DNA from: Alphaproteobacteria bacterium | GTDB lineage: Bacteria; Pseudomonadota; Alphaproteobacteria; Paracaedibacterales; VGCI01 | Length of the DNA stretch: 64,000 nt | Assembly (NCBI GenBank): GCA_016870095.1 | Contig: VGCI01000004.1 | Span: 99,061 to 163,060 of the forward strand | Direction: 5' to 3' | Shown: in pieces, positions 9,439-19,154 of the stretch | Layout of the letters: each line of letters starts with the position of its first letter | How positions within the stretch are numbered: the stretch's first letter is position 1 | Position numbers and translations under genes: made by a program | Notes under the pieces: generated by a model | The model's database searches: none | What the model was told of the DNA's origin: nothing | The model's input: the letters and a program-made list of their open reading frames with translations, nothing else

Positions 9439-11376
9439 ATGTGTGGTATAACGGGATTTTGGTCTTTTTCAGATCATCTATCGGATTTTTCTCTGGATCG
9501 CATCGTTCTAGAAATGGCAAATCAGTTAATAAGTCGGGGTCCTGACTCTCAAGGCGTGTGGATTGATAAAAATGCACAGCTTGCCCTCGGACACCGTCGG
9601 CTTTCAATAGTTGATTTATCTGAAGCCGGACATCAACCGATGATTTCAGCTTCGGGGCGCTTTATCATAACATATAATGGTGAAGTTTATAATGCATCTG
9701 ATTTGCGAGAAAATCTTTTAGCAAAAGGATATTTTTTTCGAGGAACTTCAGATACAGAAGTTATTTTAGCAGCTTGTGAAGCTTACGGAATTGAAAAAGC
9801 TACGCAGCAATTAATAGGGATGTTCGCCTTTGCTATATGGGATGCAAAATATCATAAACTACACTTAATTCGGGATCGTTTGGGAGTTAAACCCTTATAC
9901 TGGGGATTCAATCAAGAGACATTATTCTTTGGGTCACAAATCAAGAGTTTCTCTCCTCATCCCCTATGGCGCCCTGAAATTAATCGGGATACCCTAGCTA
10001 ATTATTTTAGATTTTCTTATATTCCTGGTCCTTCATCAATATACAAAGGCATTCAAAAATTATCTCCCGGGTGTATCGTAACCATTGAAGGAAAGAATAA
10101 GGTAACGGTCACATCTTACTGGAATATGAGCGAGGTCATTCAACAGGCAAAAGAACAAAAATACAACCGAACTCCTTTAGAGTGGATCGATGAGCTTGAT
10201 CATCTTTTGAAAGATGCGGTGAAGCGATGTATGGTTTCGGATGTGCCGATTGGGGCTTTTCTTTCCGGAGGAATTGACAGCTCAACCGTAGTGGCCTTGA
10301 TGCAATATCAAAACCCTCAACCGGTTCAAACCTTTAGTATTGGATTTGACGAAGTCGGCTATAACGAGGCACCTCATGCGGCGGCTATAGCGCGCCATTT
10401 AGGAACTCAGCACCATGAACTGTATTTGAAATCTTCAGAAGCTTTAGACATTATTCCCACCATTCCGGAGTGGTGTGATGAACCTTTTGCTGATTCTTCG
10501 CAAATTCCCACATATCTTGTTTCCCGTTTGGCCCAACGTCATTTAAAAGTTTGTTTATCTGGCGATGGGGGAGATGAATTCTTTGGAGGATATGGCAGGT
10601 ATTTTCAAACAAATCGTCTCTGGAATCGGCTTTCTCCAATTCCTTTTAATATACGGAAAATGATAGCCGGGGGAATTCAGGGTTTGTCGCCTGATACATG
10701 GAATTTTTTAGGAAATATAATCCCGGGAAAAAGACCTCTTGTGGGGGATAAGGCTCATAAACTTGCGCGCCTTCTTTCTTGTCCAGACCGGAGGGCTTTC
10801 TATCTCAATCTTATGAGTCTGTGGGATGATCCTGAATCTCTGCTGATAGATAAAAATATCCATTCTCAAGAGGGTCTGCCTCTTCCTTGGCTAACAAATC
10901 AAACATATTCCTTAAAAAGTTTTTTTGAAGAAATGCAGTACATCGATAGTCTTACCTATTTACCTGACGATATTTTGTCGAAAGTTGATTATGCAAGTAT
11001 GGCGGTAAGTTTAGAAAGTCGTGTTCCGCTTTTAGATCATCGTGTTGTAGAATTTTCTTGGAGAATTCCTCAAGAACTTAAATTTAAACACCCTGAAGGA
11101 AAATGGATTTTACGGCAAGTCTTGAAAAAATATGTTCCAGAATGGCTAACGGAACGTCCTAAAATGGGTTTTGGGATCCCTATTGATCAATGGTTGAGAG
11201 AGGCTTTACGGCCATGGGCGGAGGCGCTTCTTTGTGAATCTTCACTCAAAGACTCAGGTTTAAATCCTGAACCCATTCGTCAACGTTGGGAAGAGCATTT
11301 ATCTGGAAATCGGAATTGGCACTATTCCTTGTGGCCAGTGCTAATGTATCAAGCTTGGCGTGAGAATTACATATAA
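9439..11376 (+). CDS. asnB: Glutamine-hydrolysing asparagine synthetase (AsnB-like), polysaccharide-cluster type
   Basis: A 645-residue protein with an intact class II glutamine amidotransferase domain (Cys2 in 'MCGITGFW', 'RGPDSQG', 'YNGEVYN') and an asparagine-synthetase ATP-pyrophosphatase domain with the PP-loop 'SGGIDSS' at 276-282. It converts aspartate, glutamine and ATP to asparagine, or amidates a related carboxylate. AsnB-like proteins linked to glycosyltransferases often amidate sugar acids in surface polysaccharide; that role is inferred from the two preceding GT4 genes. A hairpin terminator follows directly. Confidence 0.92.
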   Translation: MCGITGFWSFSDHLSDFSLDRIVLEMANQLISRGPDSQGVWIDKNAQLALGHRRLSIVDLSEAGHQPMISASGRFIITYNGEVYNASDLRENLLAKGYFFRGTSDTEVILAACEAYGIEKATQQLIGMFAFAIWDAKYHKLHLIRDRLGVKPLYWGFNQETLFFGSQIKSFSPHPLWRPEINRDTLANYFRFSYIPGPSSIYKGIQKLSPGCIVTIEGKNKVTVTSYWNMSEVIQQAKEQKYNRTPLEWIDELDHLLKDAVKRCMVSDVPIGAFLSGGIDSSTVVALMQYQNPQPVQTFSIGFDEVGYNEAPHAAAIARHLGTQHHELYLKSSEALDIIPTIPEWCDEPFADSSQIPTYLVSRLAQRHLKVCLSGDGGDEFFGGYGRYFQTNRLWNRLSPIPFNIRKMIAGGIQGLSPDTWNFLGNIIPGKRPLVGDKAHKLARLLSCPDRRAFYLNLMSLWDDPESLLIDKNIHSQEGLPLPWLTNQTYSLKSFFEEMQYIDSLTYLPDDILSKVDYASMAVSLESRVPLLDHRVVEFSWRIPQELKFKHPEGKWILRQVLKKYVPEWLTERPKMGFGIPIDQWLREALRPWAEALLCESSLKDSGLNPEPIRQRWEEHLSGNRNWHYSLWPVLMYQAWRENYI

Positions 11377-11389
11377 AAATATAATAGCT

Positions 11390-11432
11390 TTCATGGTCTC
11401 TGGGAGAAGAGACCATGAAAAAGAACCTTTTT
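11390..11432 (+). terminator. Hairpin terminator after the glycosyltransferase-asnB operon
   Basis: An 11-bp perfect stem (11390-11400 with 11409-11419) encloses an 8-base loop, followed by an A-rich stretch and TTTTT at 11428-11432. The T-run is displaced 8 bases from the stem, so efficiency is uncertain, but it sits exactly between convergent units. Confidence 0.7.
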
Positions 11433-11455
11433 AAATATAAGAACTAATTTAGATA

Positions 11456-11779
11456 TCAGTTAATTGTTATTTGGCAGTTTTTTCTGTGGTAGATATCTAC
11501 CAAATGACTTTTACGATGATCAAGAGCACGCACTGCGTAATTTACATTGCTATGAGTCTCTATCAGTGCGGGCCAGAAGAAAACAGCAGCAGCAACGTTT
11601 GTACCCGTAACATCTTTTTCAGCTGACAAATCTTTACGTGCCTTTTCCATTTCTTTAATCTCTGCACCAAGAGCTTGACAAGACATACTCTCATCTCCGA
11701 TTTATTTTGTTTCCACAACGTCGAGACAAGAACATGCAGATAATAAAGCTATAAAAGGAAGTAACAATAATTTTTTCAT
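11456..11779 (-). pseudogene. Small lipoprotein gene interrupted by an in-frame stop
   Basis: The ATG at 11779 opens a textbook lipoprotein signal: 'MKKLLLLPFIALLSACSC', lipobox LSAC. After 25 codons there is a TAA (11702-11704). The same frame then continues without interruption through IGDES into a 76-codon segment starting 'MSCQALGAEIKEMEKARKDL' and ending at 11456. With the stop read through, the product would be a roughly 106-residue lipoprotein with a Cys near each end of the mature part. A GGAG before the internal ATG (11686) could let the second part be made alone, but it would lack an export signal. I call it a broken gene; sequencing error or two tiny cistrons are alternatives. Confidence 0.6.
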
Positions 11780-11856
11780 AAATTTCGAGGCTCCAAATAA
11801 GTTAAAGTGCCTCAAGCTATAGAGTAAAATAGATATGTTCTACAGGATATTTATTA

Positions 11857-14559
11857 CTAAACTACTTTCGTCAGACTCCTCAAAACAAACGGTAAAATAC
11901 CACCATTTTGGAAATAGTTTACCTCATCTTGTGTGTCAATACGACATAGCAAAGTATGGGTTGAAGATTGTCCGGACGGTCGTGTAATGGTACAAGTCAC
12001 GGTCATTCCAGGTTTTATGTCTGTACTTATATCTGTAATGTCGATGATTTCTTCACCCGTAAGAGCAAGCGACTTTCGGCTTTCGCCATTCAGAAAGGTT
12101 AAGGGGAGGACACCCATTCCTACTAAATTGGAACGATGGATACGTTCGAAACTTTCTGCAATAACAGCTTTAACGCCGAGCAATAATGGGCCCTTAGCTG
12201 CCCAGTCGCGGGACGAACCAGAACCATATTCTTTTCCAGCAATCACAACCAAAGGCGTGCCATCCTTTTGATATTTCATAGCTGCACTATAAATGGGGAG
12301 AATTTCTGGCTCAATTCCCTTTTCTGTTGAAAAATATTTTGTAATTCCCCCCGTTGTGCCGGGAAGCATTTCGTTTAATAAACGAATATTGGCAAATGTT
12401 CCCCGCATCATGACTTCGTGATTTCCGCGGCGAGCACCATAACTATTAAAGTCATTTACAGTTACGCCAAACTGATGAAGGTAATGTCCAGCGGGACCAT
12501 CTGTTTTTATATTACCGGCTGGAGAAATGTGATCCGTGGTAATGCTGTCACCTAAAACAGCTAAAATACGAGCACCCTTTACATTAGCAGGCTTGGTCAT
12601 TTGGGACCCAACATCTTCAAAATAGGGTGGATTTTTAACATAAGTGCTTTTTTCTTGCCAATCATAAGTTAAGCTGGCTTTTCCTTGAATTTTTTGCCAG
12701 GCAGCATCGCCTTTAAATACATTAGCATAGCGTTTTCTGAACATCTCTGGAGTTAAAGAGTGTTGAATGATTTCTTGGATTTCTGCTTCTGTTGGCCAAA
12801 TATCTTTTAAATAAACAGGTTTACCTTCAGACCCTATTCCTAAAGGTTCTGTCGTTAAATCTGTTAACAGGGATCCGGCTAACGCATAAGCAACAACCAA
12901 GGGGGGTGAGGCTAAATAATTTGCTTTAACATGAGAATTGATCCGTCCTTCGAAATTTCGATTTCCTGAAAGAATAGAACAGACGGTTAAGTCATGAGTT
13001 TCGATGACCCTAGCAATTTCGGGATGTAAAGGGCCAGAATTTCCAATACAGGTTGTACATCCATACCCAACCAAATTAAAACCTAAGGCATCAAAATCTT
13101 CAGTGAGCCTTGCATTTTCTAAGTAATCTGAAACAACTTGAGATCCAGGAGCCAAAGATGTTTTGACCCAGGGTTTGGGTTTTAATCCTTTAGATCTCGC
13201 TTTTCGAGCTAGCAATCCCGCACCAATCATTACAAAGGGGTTGGATGTATTGGTACAACTGGTAATGGCTGCAATAACGATGTCACCATGATTTAAAGAA
13301 TAGTCCTGACCAGAAATGGGGAAAGATTCATCACTATTTTTATGTTCTTCTTTTAAAGAGCTCATACATGTGGATTTTGCTTCGGATAACAGGACCTTAT
13401 CTTGGGGGCGCTTTGGTCCAGCTATAGTGGGGCAAACCGTGTTTAGGTCTAAAAGAAGAGATTCAGAAAATTGGGGGTCAGGAGTTTTGTCATCACGCCA
13501 AAGACCTTGGGCTTTCGCATAAGCTTTAACAAGAGCAATACGATGGGGATCGCGACCCGTGAATTCCAAGTAATCAATGGTTTTTTGATCGAAGGGGAAA
13601 AAACCACAAGTGGCACCATATTCAGGCGCCATATTGGCTACAGTTGCGCGATCGGCGAGACTAAGAGCATCCAACCCTTCCCCATAAAACTCAACAAATT
13701 TGCCCACGACACCTTTGGTACGTAAAATGTTTGTTACGGTAAGAACGAGGTCCGTAGCAGTGGTTCCCTCAGGTAACCTGCCCATTAATTTAAACCCAAC
13801 CACTTTGGGGATGAGCATCGAAACGGCTTGGCCCAACATGGCAGCTTCAGCTTCAATTCCACCGACACCCCAGCCCAGAACGGCAAGACTATTGATCATA
13901 GTTGTGTGACTATCTGTCCCCACAAGTGTGTCCGGATAAGCAACCTCTCGGCCGGAAGAATCTGGTGATACCCAAACAACTTGCGCGAGATATTCTAAAT
14001 TAACCTGATGACAAATTCCCGTTCCCGGTGGTACAACACGAAAATTCTTAAAGGCTTCTTGTCCCCAGCGTAAAAAGGCATAACGCTCATGATTTCTTTG
14101 ATACTCAAGGGTTACATTTTTCGAAAATGAATCAGCAGATCCAGAAGAATCTGCCATAACGGAATGATCAATAATCAAATCAACAGGGATAAGAGGATTT
14201 ATTAATGTTGGATCCCCTTTTAAGGCGGTCATAGCATCACGCATGGCCGCTAAATCAACGATAGCAGGAACACCTGTAAAATCTTGCATGAGAACACGCG
14301 CCGGAATAAAAGCAATTTCCGTAGAATTATGCCCATTATTAATACTTTGGACAGCTGCATGAATATCTTCTACTTTCACACGCTTTCCATCCTCATGGCG
14401 CAATAAATTTTCAATCAAAATTTTCATTGAAAAGGGAAGATTTTGTAAACCGTTTAATCCCGCATCTTGAGCAGCAGGTAAACTATAATAGTCATAGGAT
14501 TTTCCTGAAACTGTGAGGGTTTTTCGTACGTTTAAAGAATCGTGTCCGTTTGTTGTCAT
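11857..14559 (-). CDS. acnA: Aconitate hydratase A
   Basis: A 900-residue AcnA/IRP-type aconitase, full length. It has 'VGTDSHTTMINSLAVLGWG', the Fe-S cysteine regions 'SCTNTSNP' and 'GYGCTTCIGNSGPL', and the C-terminal swivel domain with 'GDSITTDHISPAGNI' and 'GSGSSRDWAAKGP'. It isomerises citrate and isocitrate in the TCA cycle through a [4Fe-4S] cluster. It is a lone gene on its strand, followed downstream by the broken lipoprotein gene. With sdhCDAB and NAD-GDH in the window it supports a functional oxidative TCA segment. Confidence 0.97.
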   Translation of the reverse strand: MTTNGHDSLNVRKTLTVSGKSYDYYSLPAAQDAGLNGLQNLPFSMKILIENLLRHEDGKRVKVEDIHAAVQSINNGHNSTEIAFIPARVLMQDFTGVPAIVDLAAMRDAMTALKGDPTLINPLIPVDLIIDHSVMADSSGSADSFSKNVTLEYQRNHERYAFLRWGQEAFKNFRVVPPGTGICHQVNLEYLAQVVWVSPDSSGREVAYPDTLVGTDSHTTMINSLAVLGWGVGGIEAEAAMLGQAVSMLIPKVVGFKLMGRLPEGTTATDLVLTVTNILRTKGVVGKFVEFYGEGLDALSLADRATVANMAPEYGATCGFFPFDQKTIDYLEFTGRDPHRIALVKAYAKAQGLWRDDKTPDPQFSESLLLDLNTVCPTIAGPKRPQDKVLLSEAKSTCMSSLKEEHKNSDESFPISGQDYSLNHGDIVIAAITSCTNTSNPFVMIGAGLLARKARSKGLKPKPWVKTSLAPGSQVVSDYLENARLTEDFDALGFNLVGYGCTTCIGNSGPLHPEIARVIETHDLTVCSILSGNRNFEGRINSHVKANYLASPPLVVAYALAGSLLTDLTTEPLGIGSEGKPVYLKDIWPTEAEIQEIIQHSLTPEMFRKRYANVFKGDAAWQKIQGKASLTYDWQEKSTYVKNPPYFEDVGSQMTKPANVKGARILAVLGDSITTDHISPAGNIKTDGPAGHYLHQFGVTVNDFNSYGARRGNHEVMMRGTFANIRLLNEMLPGTTGGITKYFSTEKGIEPEILPIYSAAMKYQKDGTPLVVIAGKEYGSGSSRDWAAKGPLLLGVKAVIAESFERIHRSNLVGMGVLPLTFLNGESRKSLALTGEEIIDITDISTDIKPGMTVTCTITRPSGQSSTHTLLCRIDTQDEVNYFQNGGILPFVLRSLTKVV

Positions 14560-14690
14560 AAATTCTACTCTTTATATAAATGACTTTCCTTAACGGTATC
14601 GTGATTTGTGGTGAGGTGACAAGATCCGATTGCTCTTGAAATTTGAGATCTTAAAGGCGTAGGATAAAGGCCGAAATGGAGTTATTTTTT

Positions 14691-14855
14691 ATGTCCTGTC
14701 CTCTTTGTAAAAACCCCAGTAACTCATCTTTTGATCCCTTTTGCTCAAAATCCTGTAAGAATACAGACCTTCTTCGGTGGTTCAACGAAGATTATAGAAT
14801 TCCAACAGAAGAAATTCTGGATAACGAAGAAGTTGATGAGGAAAATGAATCGTAA
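14691..14855 (+). CDS. yacG: YacG-like zinc-binding protein (DNA gyrase inhibitor family)
   Basis: A 54-codon gene. The protein starts 'MSCPLCKNP', then 'DPFCSKSCKNTDLLRWFNED' and 'YRIPTEE', followed by an acidic tail. The C-x2-C...C-x3-C zinc knuckle, D-L-x-R-W and YRIP are the YacG signature. In E. coli YacG binds GyrB and inhibits gyrase. An in-frame ATG at 14676 preceded by AAGG is a possible earlier start (adds MELFF); I kept 14691 because GGAG precedes it and the family starts just before the first CxxC. Confidence 0.85.
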   Translation: MSCPLCKNPSNSSFDPFCSKSCKNTDLLRWFNEDYRIPTEEILDNEEVDEENES

Positions 14856-14943
14856 CAACATCTTTCTAGCTTTTTGATCTAGAATCTCTTAAGTTTTAAA
14901 GGCAAGTCGAATCCCTTGATACAAAACATGATATGGTTAATTT

Positions 14944-16188
14944 ATGAATACGAAAATGAATAATCTCTCTTTGCATCGGTTAACGCCGGTATTGCTCATG
15001 TTTGCTGTATTGGCTTTTGAGATGTCTACAGATTTATATCTTCCCAGTTTACCGGAAATGGGGAAATTTTTTAAGGTTCCCGATGCGGCAGTCCAAAATA
15101 CGTTAAGTGGCTATTTATTGGGTTTTGCTTTGTTGGGATTGATTGCTGGTCCCTTGTCAGACAGCATTGGTCGACGCCCTGTTATTTTGGCAAGCATGAG
15201 TATATTTGCAGTGGGCAGTATTAGTTGTTGGTTTGCGCCGACAATGACAAGTTTAATTGTAGCGCGTTTTGCTCAAGGAATTGGGGCTGGAATGACGATG
15301 GTTGTTTCAACTGCCATTCTCAAAGATATTTACGATGAGAAAAACTTTTCTCGTATTTTATCAACCATGGGTATGGTTATTACTTTATCTCCGATGGTTG
15401 CTCCTATTTTCGGCGGGAAAATTGCTGATGTTTGGGGATGGAAAAGTTGTTTCTTCATCATTGCCGTCGTTGCAACCACCATTTGGATTGCCATTATTGT
15501 TTGCCTCAGAGAAAGTTTAAACCCTGAGCATAGAGCTTCTCAAAAAGCTCGATTTTCCGGGTGGGTTCTTTTTGAAACTTACGGCCAACTTCTTAAGCGT
15601 AAAGAGATTGTTACTTTTGCATTGATTTCAGCTATTACCTACGGCGGCTTATGGGCATGGATTGTGGAAGCGCCTTTTTATCTGATTAATGAATTGGAGA
15701 TCAAGAGTGTGGATTATGGATATTACTCGGCTATTGGTCCGGGGGCTTATATTTTAGGGACATTTCTCAACCGGCGTTGTGTTATTTTTTATGGCATCGA
15801 GCGCATGCTTGCTTGGGGATTGTGGTTGATGATTTTAGGAGCCGGTCTAACTCTTACGGCAACGATTTGTTACCCATCCTCTTTAATTGCCCTCTATATT
15901 CCTTTTTCAATTTATGCTGTAGGATTGGCCCCGGTATTTGCGAATGCAGTTACAAAAGCTGTTGCTGTCATCCCATCTCAGCGAGGTGGGGCCTCGGCTT
16001 TATTAAATTCTCTTGAAATGGGCATTTCTGCACTCTGTGCTTTTGCGGTTAGTTTTTTAAGTAATGGGACTCTTGTCCCTTGTACCCTTATGATGCTTGC
16101 CAGTGGAATTATATGTGCATTTATGTTTTTAAGCACGTCTAAGATTCAAGAAAAGTCAGATACCCTTATTACCCCGTATAGGGGATAA
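14944..16188 (+). CDS. MFS drug-resistance transporter, Bcr/CflA family
   Basis: A 414-residue, 12-helix major facilitator protein. The first helix carries 'STDLYLPSLPEM', diagnostic of the Bcr/CflA group, and the loop between helices 2 and 3 has the MFS signature 'GPLSDSIGRRPVILASM'. Members export drugs or small metabolites by proton antiport; the substrate is unknown. It lies 4 bases upstream of the ABC-F gene and is probably co-transcribed with it. Confidence 0.9.
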   Translation: MNTKMNNLSLHRLTPVLLMFAVLAFEMSTDLYLPSLPEMGKFFKVPDAAVQNTLSGYLLGFALLGLIAGPLSDSIGRRPVILASMSIFAVGSISCWFAPTMTSLIVARFAQGIGAGMTMVVSTAILKDIYDEKNFSRILSTMGMVITLSPMVAPIFGGKIADVWGWKSCFFIIAVVATTIWIAIIVCLRESLNPEHRASQKARFSGWVLFETYGQLLKRKEIVTFALISAITYGGLWAWIVEAPFYLINELEIKSVDYGYYSAIGPGAYILGTFLNRRCVIFYGIERMLAWGLWLMILGAGLTLTATICYPSSLIALYIPFSIYAVGLAPVFANAVTKAVAVIPSQRGGASALLNSLEMGISALCAFAVSFLSNGTLVPCTLMMLASGIICAFMFLSTSKIQEKSDTLITPYRG

Positions 16189-16192
16189 CTTT

Positions 16193-17968
16193 ATGGCACA
16201 ACCCCCTCTTATTTCTTTGCGGGATATTTCTCTGTCTTTTGGTGGTAAGCCATTATTTGAAGGGTTATTCAATAATATTACCAAAGGGGATAAAACATGC
16301 CTCGTTGGGCGCAACGGGTGTGGAAAATCCACCTTTTTAAAAGTCGTTTGTGGTCAAATGGATTTAGATCAAGGTGAACGATTCGTTCAACCGGGAACAA
16401 GATTTTCTTACCTTCCTCAAGATGTTTGGCTTGAGCCCAATCAAACACCTAAAGAATTTGTGATGCAATCGGGTTGCGAGCCTTTTGAAGCCGATGAGAT
16501 TCTTGATCTTTTAAAAATGGATAAAGATCGCTTTATGGAAGGATTTTCCGGAGGGGAGCGTCGGCGCGTTTCTTTGGCACGAGCTCTTGTTGGAAACCCG
16601 GATGTTCTGTTATTAGATGAGCCGACAAACCATCTGGATCTGCCGACTATTGAATGGTTAGAAGATTTCTTAAATTCATATACAGGTGCCCTCCTCACGA
16701 TTAGTCATGATCGAACTTTTCTTGAACGAGTATCGAATTCTTGTCTTTGGTTGGATCGGGGAGTTTTGCATCGTCATAACAAAGGATTCAAAGATTTTGA
16801 GCCGTGGTCAGATTATCTTATAGCGGAAGAAGAAAAGCACATAAGTAAGATGAATACAAAGTTGAAAGAAGAACTTCATTGGCTACATCGTGGTGTTACG
16901 GCACGTCGGAAACGTAACCAAGGACGACTTCGAGAGCTCAATAAGTTGAGAGAGCAAAAACGTGCTATTTTAGCAGGACAAACTGGTAAGCTCAAAATGA
17001 GTGGAGCCAATGCTGAAAGTGGAAGTAAATTAGTGATTGAAGCTCAATCTCTTTTTAAGACTTTAGGAGATAAACCCCTTATTCAAAATTTTTCTACACG
17101 GATATTACGGGGTGATAGAATTGGGATTATAGGGCCTAATGGTGCGGGTAAAACCACATTGATTCGCATGTTGGCGGGAGTGCTACCCCCAGATTCTGGA
17201 AATGTCCGATTGGGAAAAACCATTGATCTGATCTATTTTGATCAATTACGTGATGGCTTGAAACCTAACGAAACGCTCTGGCAAAATTTATGTGAGACGG
17301 GTGGTGACCATGTTATGGTTCAAGGTCAACCGCGTCATGTCATGGCTTATCTGAAAGATTTCTTATTTGAAGAAAAACAAGTGCGTTCACCCGTTTCTAT
17401 TTTGTCTGGGGGTGAAAAAAATCGCCTTGCTCTGGCTAAAGCGTTAACCCGTCCTGGAAATTTATTGATTTTGGATGAGCCAACCAACGATCTCGATATG
17501 GACACTCTTGACCTGTTGATTGAAATGGTGAGCGATTATTCGGGAACGCTTCTCATTGTTAGCCATGATCGTGACTTTTTAGATAAGTTAACGACATCTA
17601 TTATTGGCCTGGAAGGAGATGGCATCATTCGTGAATGTGTCGGTGGGTATCAAGATTATGTGTGTCAATATCCTCCTCAAAAAGCACGGACTAAAGAGAT
17701 AAAAGAACCCAAAGTACTAACTGAGCGCTCAAAATCCACCCGACGGTTTACTTACAACGAAAAGCGAGAATATGAAAATTTACCGGCGAAAATGGATCAA
17801 CTCATGCGTGACATTTCTGACGCTGAAACACGTCTTGAAGACCCAGCTTATTATAATAATCATCCTCAAGAATTCATGAAAGTTACAGAAAAATTAACGC
17901 AACAAAAAGAAGAATTGACACGTGCGGAAACTCGCTGGTTAGAGTTGGATGAGCTGATTGATCAGTGA
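16193..17968 (+). CDS. uup: ABC-F family ATPase (Uup-like)
   Basis: A 591-residue soluble protein with two ABC domains and no membrane segments. Walker A motifs 'GRNGCGKST' and 'GPNGAGKTT', signatures 'SGGERRRVSLARAL' and 'SGGEKNRLALAKAL', and Walker B 'LLLDEPTNHLDL' and 'LILDEPTNDLDM' are all intact. The linker is highly charged and the C-terminus is a predicted coiled coil rich in Glu/Lys, as in Uup, which binds branched DNA or ribosomes. Its TGA is immediately adjacent to the alternative stop of the convergent metallophosphoesterase. Confidence 0.9.
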   Translation: MAQPPLISLRDISLSFGGKPLFEGLFNNITKGDKTCLVGRNGCGKSTFLKVVCGQMDLDQGERFVQPGTRFSYLPQDVWLEPNQTPKEFVMQSGCEPFEADEILDLLKMDKDRFMEGFSGGERRRVSLARALVGNPDVLLLDEPTNHLDLPTIEWLEDFLNSYTGALLTISHDRTFLERVSNSCLWLDRGVLHRHNKGFKDFEPWSDYLIAEEEKHISKMNTKLKEELHWLHRGVTARRKRNQGRLRELNKLREQKRAILAGQTGKLKMSGANAESGSKLVIEAQSLFKTLGDKPLIQNFSTRILRGDRIGIIGPNGAGKTTLIRMLAGVLPPDSGNVRLGKTIDLIYFDQLRDGLKPNETLWQNLCETGGDHVMVQGQPRHVMAYLKDFLFEEKQVRSPVSILSGGEKNRLALAKALTRPGNLLILDEPTNDLDMDTLDLLIEMVSDYSGTLLIVSHDRDFLDKLTTSIIGLEGDGIIRECVGGYQDYVCQYPPQKARTKEIKEPKVLTERSKSTRRFTYNEKREYENLPAKMDQLMRDISDAETRLEDPAYYNNHPQEFMKVTEKLTQQKEELTRAETRWLELDELIDQ

Positions 17969-18011
17969 TTAATCAAACCAAAAAAGTTCACGGGTAATAT
18001 CTCCCTTATCA

Positions 18012-19154
18012 TTAATAGTAATAATTTGCCCCCCCCCTTGCCCGTTGGGAAGGTGGATATTGTGTTTGGTTTTTTACAGCAACGGGCGGAGCGATATAAA
18101 GTTTGTTTAAGATTTCCTTCTTATATTTTTGAGTTTTTAACCAAAGAGTTGACAAATACGTTTCTTTCTTATGATCATGAAAATGACCGGCAAAAAGTCC
18201 TTTCACGACAGGGCCTTTCCCCAATGGTTTTGTAACGGTATTTTCCCAAGCTTTTCGTACACTTAAAGGAATAGTCCAAGCCGAATAGGGGTAGAGTCCT
18301 TTGGCTAACCGAGGAGATAGCTCCCGAGCATCTCTTAATCGTTGTGAGACAACATTATCGTTTGCAAATTCATCAAAACGAATAAGATACGGATCGTCTA
18401 TGTCGGGAATATGATAAAATAGGTAAGCATATTTTGCTTTAGATTCTTTTAATCTATCTGATAATTTTTGCACACTTTTGTATTCGAGTGTCTTGGAAAT
18501 TGGAATTATTCCTTCGTCACAACCACGATAATGATTGACTGAATTATTATTTTTGAAATAGGAATTATCCCATCCCATAAATACAAAATTTCCTATGACA
18601 TAAGTACCCGGGGGTGAGGAAGGTTGAACTTGTTGAGAGCCTTCAAGTCGAAAATCTATAATGGAAATACCTGCAGTTCTCATCTCTGGTTTGTGGTGGA
18701 GTTCTTCAATGAACTCACGAAGAAAATTGATGGATGCAGGGTCTTCATTATAAAGATCATTATTCCCAGGAACGACAAGCCATATTTTAACTTGGGAATT
18801 TTTTATTATTTGTGCAATAGAGTCTACGGCTCGACTCCATTTTTGCGAATCTTTAATAAGTTTTCCTGTTTTAGGGTCAGTTTTTATCAGCTTTCCCACG
18901 CCGATATCCCCACTTAAAAGGATGAAGGCTAAAGCGTTTTTTGACGTGTCTGTAAGCTTATTTGAAATCTCATTGATTTTTTTGATAGATTTAGAAAAAT
19001 CGATAGTTGAAATTTTAGCTTCACATTCCCACTTTGTCTCTTCAAAAATATGAAGATCAGTTATGTGTGCAAAACTTACCTCTCCCCAGCCATTTGTGCT
19101 TAAGGGCAATTGTAGCAAACAAACTATAAGTATCTGCCGAATTCTCATAATCAT
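18012..19154 (-). CDS. Secreted calcineurin-like metallophosphoesterase, 3' end shifted by a G9 tract
   Basis: A 380-residue protein with an N-terminal signal peptide ('IRQILIVCLLQLPLSTNGWG') and metallophosphoesterase motifs in order: 'HITDLHIF' (DxH), 'LLSGDIGVG' (GD), 'VVPGNNDLYNE' (GNxD), 'YHIPD' and 'GHFHDH' (GHxH). It would hydrolyse phosphoesters in the periplasm. GGA sits 6 bases before the second ATG (19148), the likelier start. The coding strand has nine G (plus 18029-18037); as sequenced, the frame ends in '...GGANYYY'. With eight G it would read on as 'GGQIITINDKGDI...' to a stop at 17969, which looks like a normal final strand. The gene may be phase-variable, frameshifted or mis-sequenced. 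Confidence 0.8.
   Translation of the reverse strand: MIMRIRQILIVCLLQLPLSTNGWGEVSFAHITDLHIFEETKWECEAKISTIDFSKSIKKINEISNKLTDTSKNALAFILLSGDIGVGKLIKTDPKTGKLIKDSQKWSRAVDSIAQIIKNSQVKIWLVVPGNNDLYNEDPASINFLREFIEELHHKPEMRTAGISIIDFRLEGSQQVQPSSPPGTYVIGNFVFMGWDNSYFKNNNSVNHYRGCDEGIIPISKTLEYKSVQKLSDRLKESKAKYAYLFYHIPDIDDPYLIRFDEFANDNVVSQRLRDARELSPRLAKGLYPYSAWTIPLSVRKAWENTVTKPLGKGPVVKGLFAGHFHDHKKETYLSTLWLKTQKYKKEILNKLYIAPPVAVKNQTQYPPSQRARGGANYYY
18029..18037 (+). repeat. C9/G9 homopolymer tract in the 3' end of the metallophosphoesterase gene
   Basis: Nine consecutive C on the plus strand, the longest G/C homopolymer I noticed in this window. A one-base change would extend the protein by about 16 residues and move the stop from 18012 to 17969, next to the stop of the convergent ABC-F gene. 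Confidence 0.85.
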
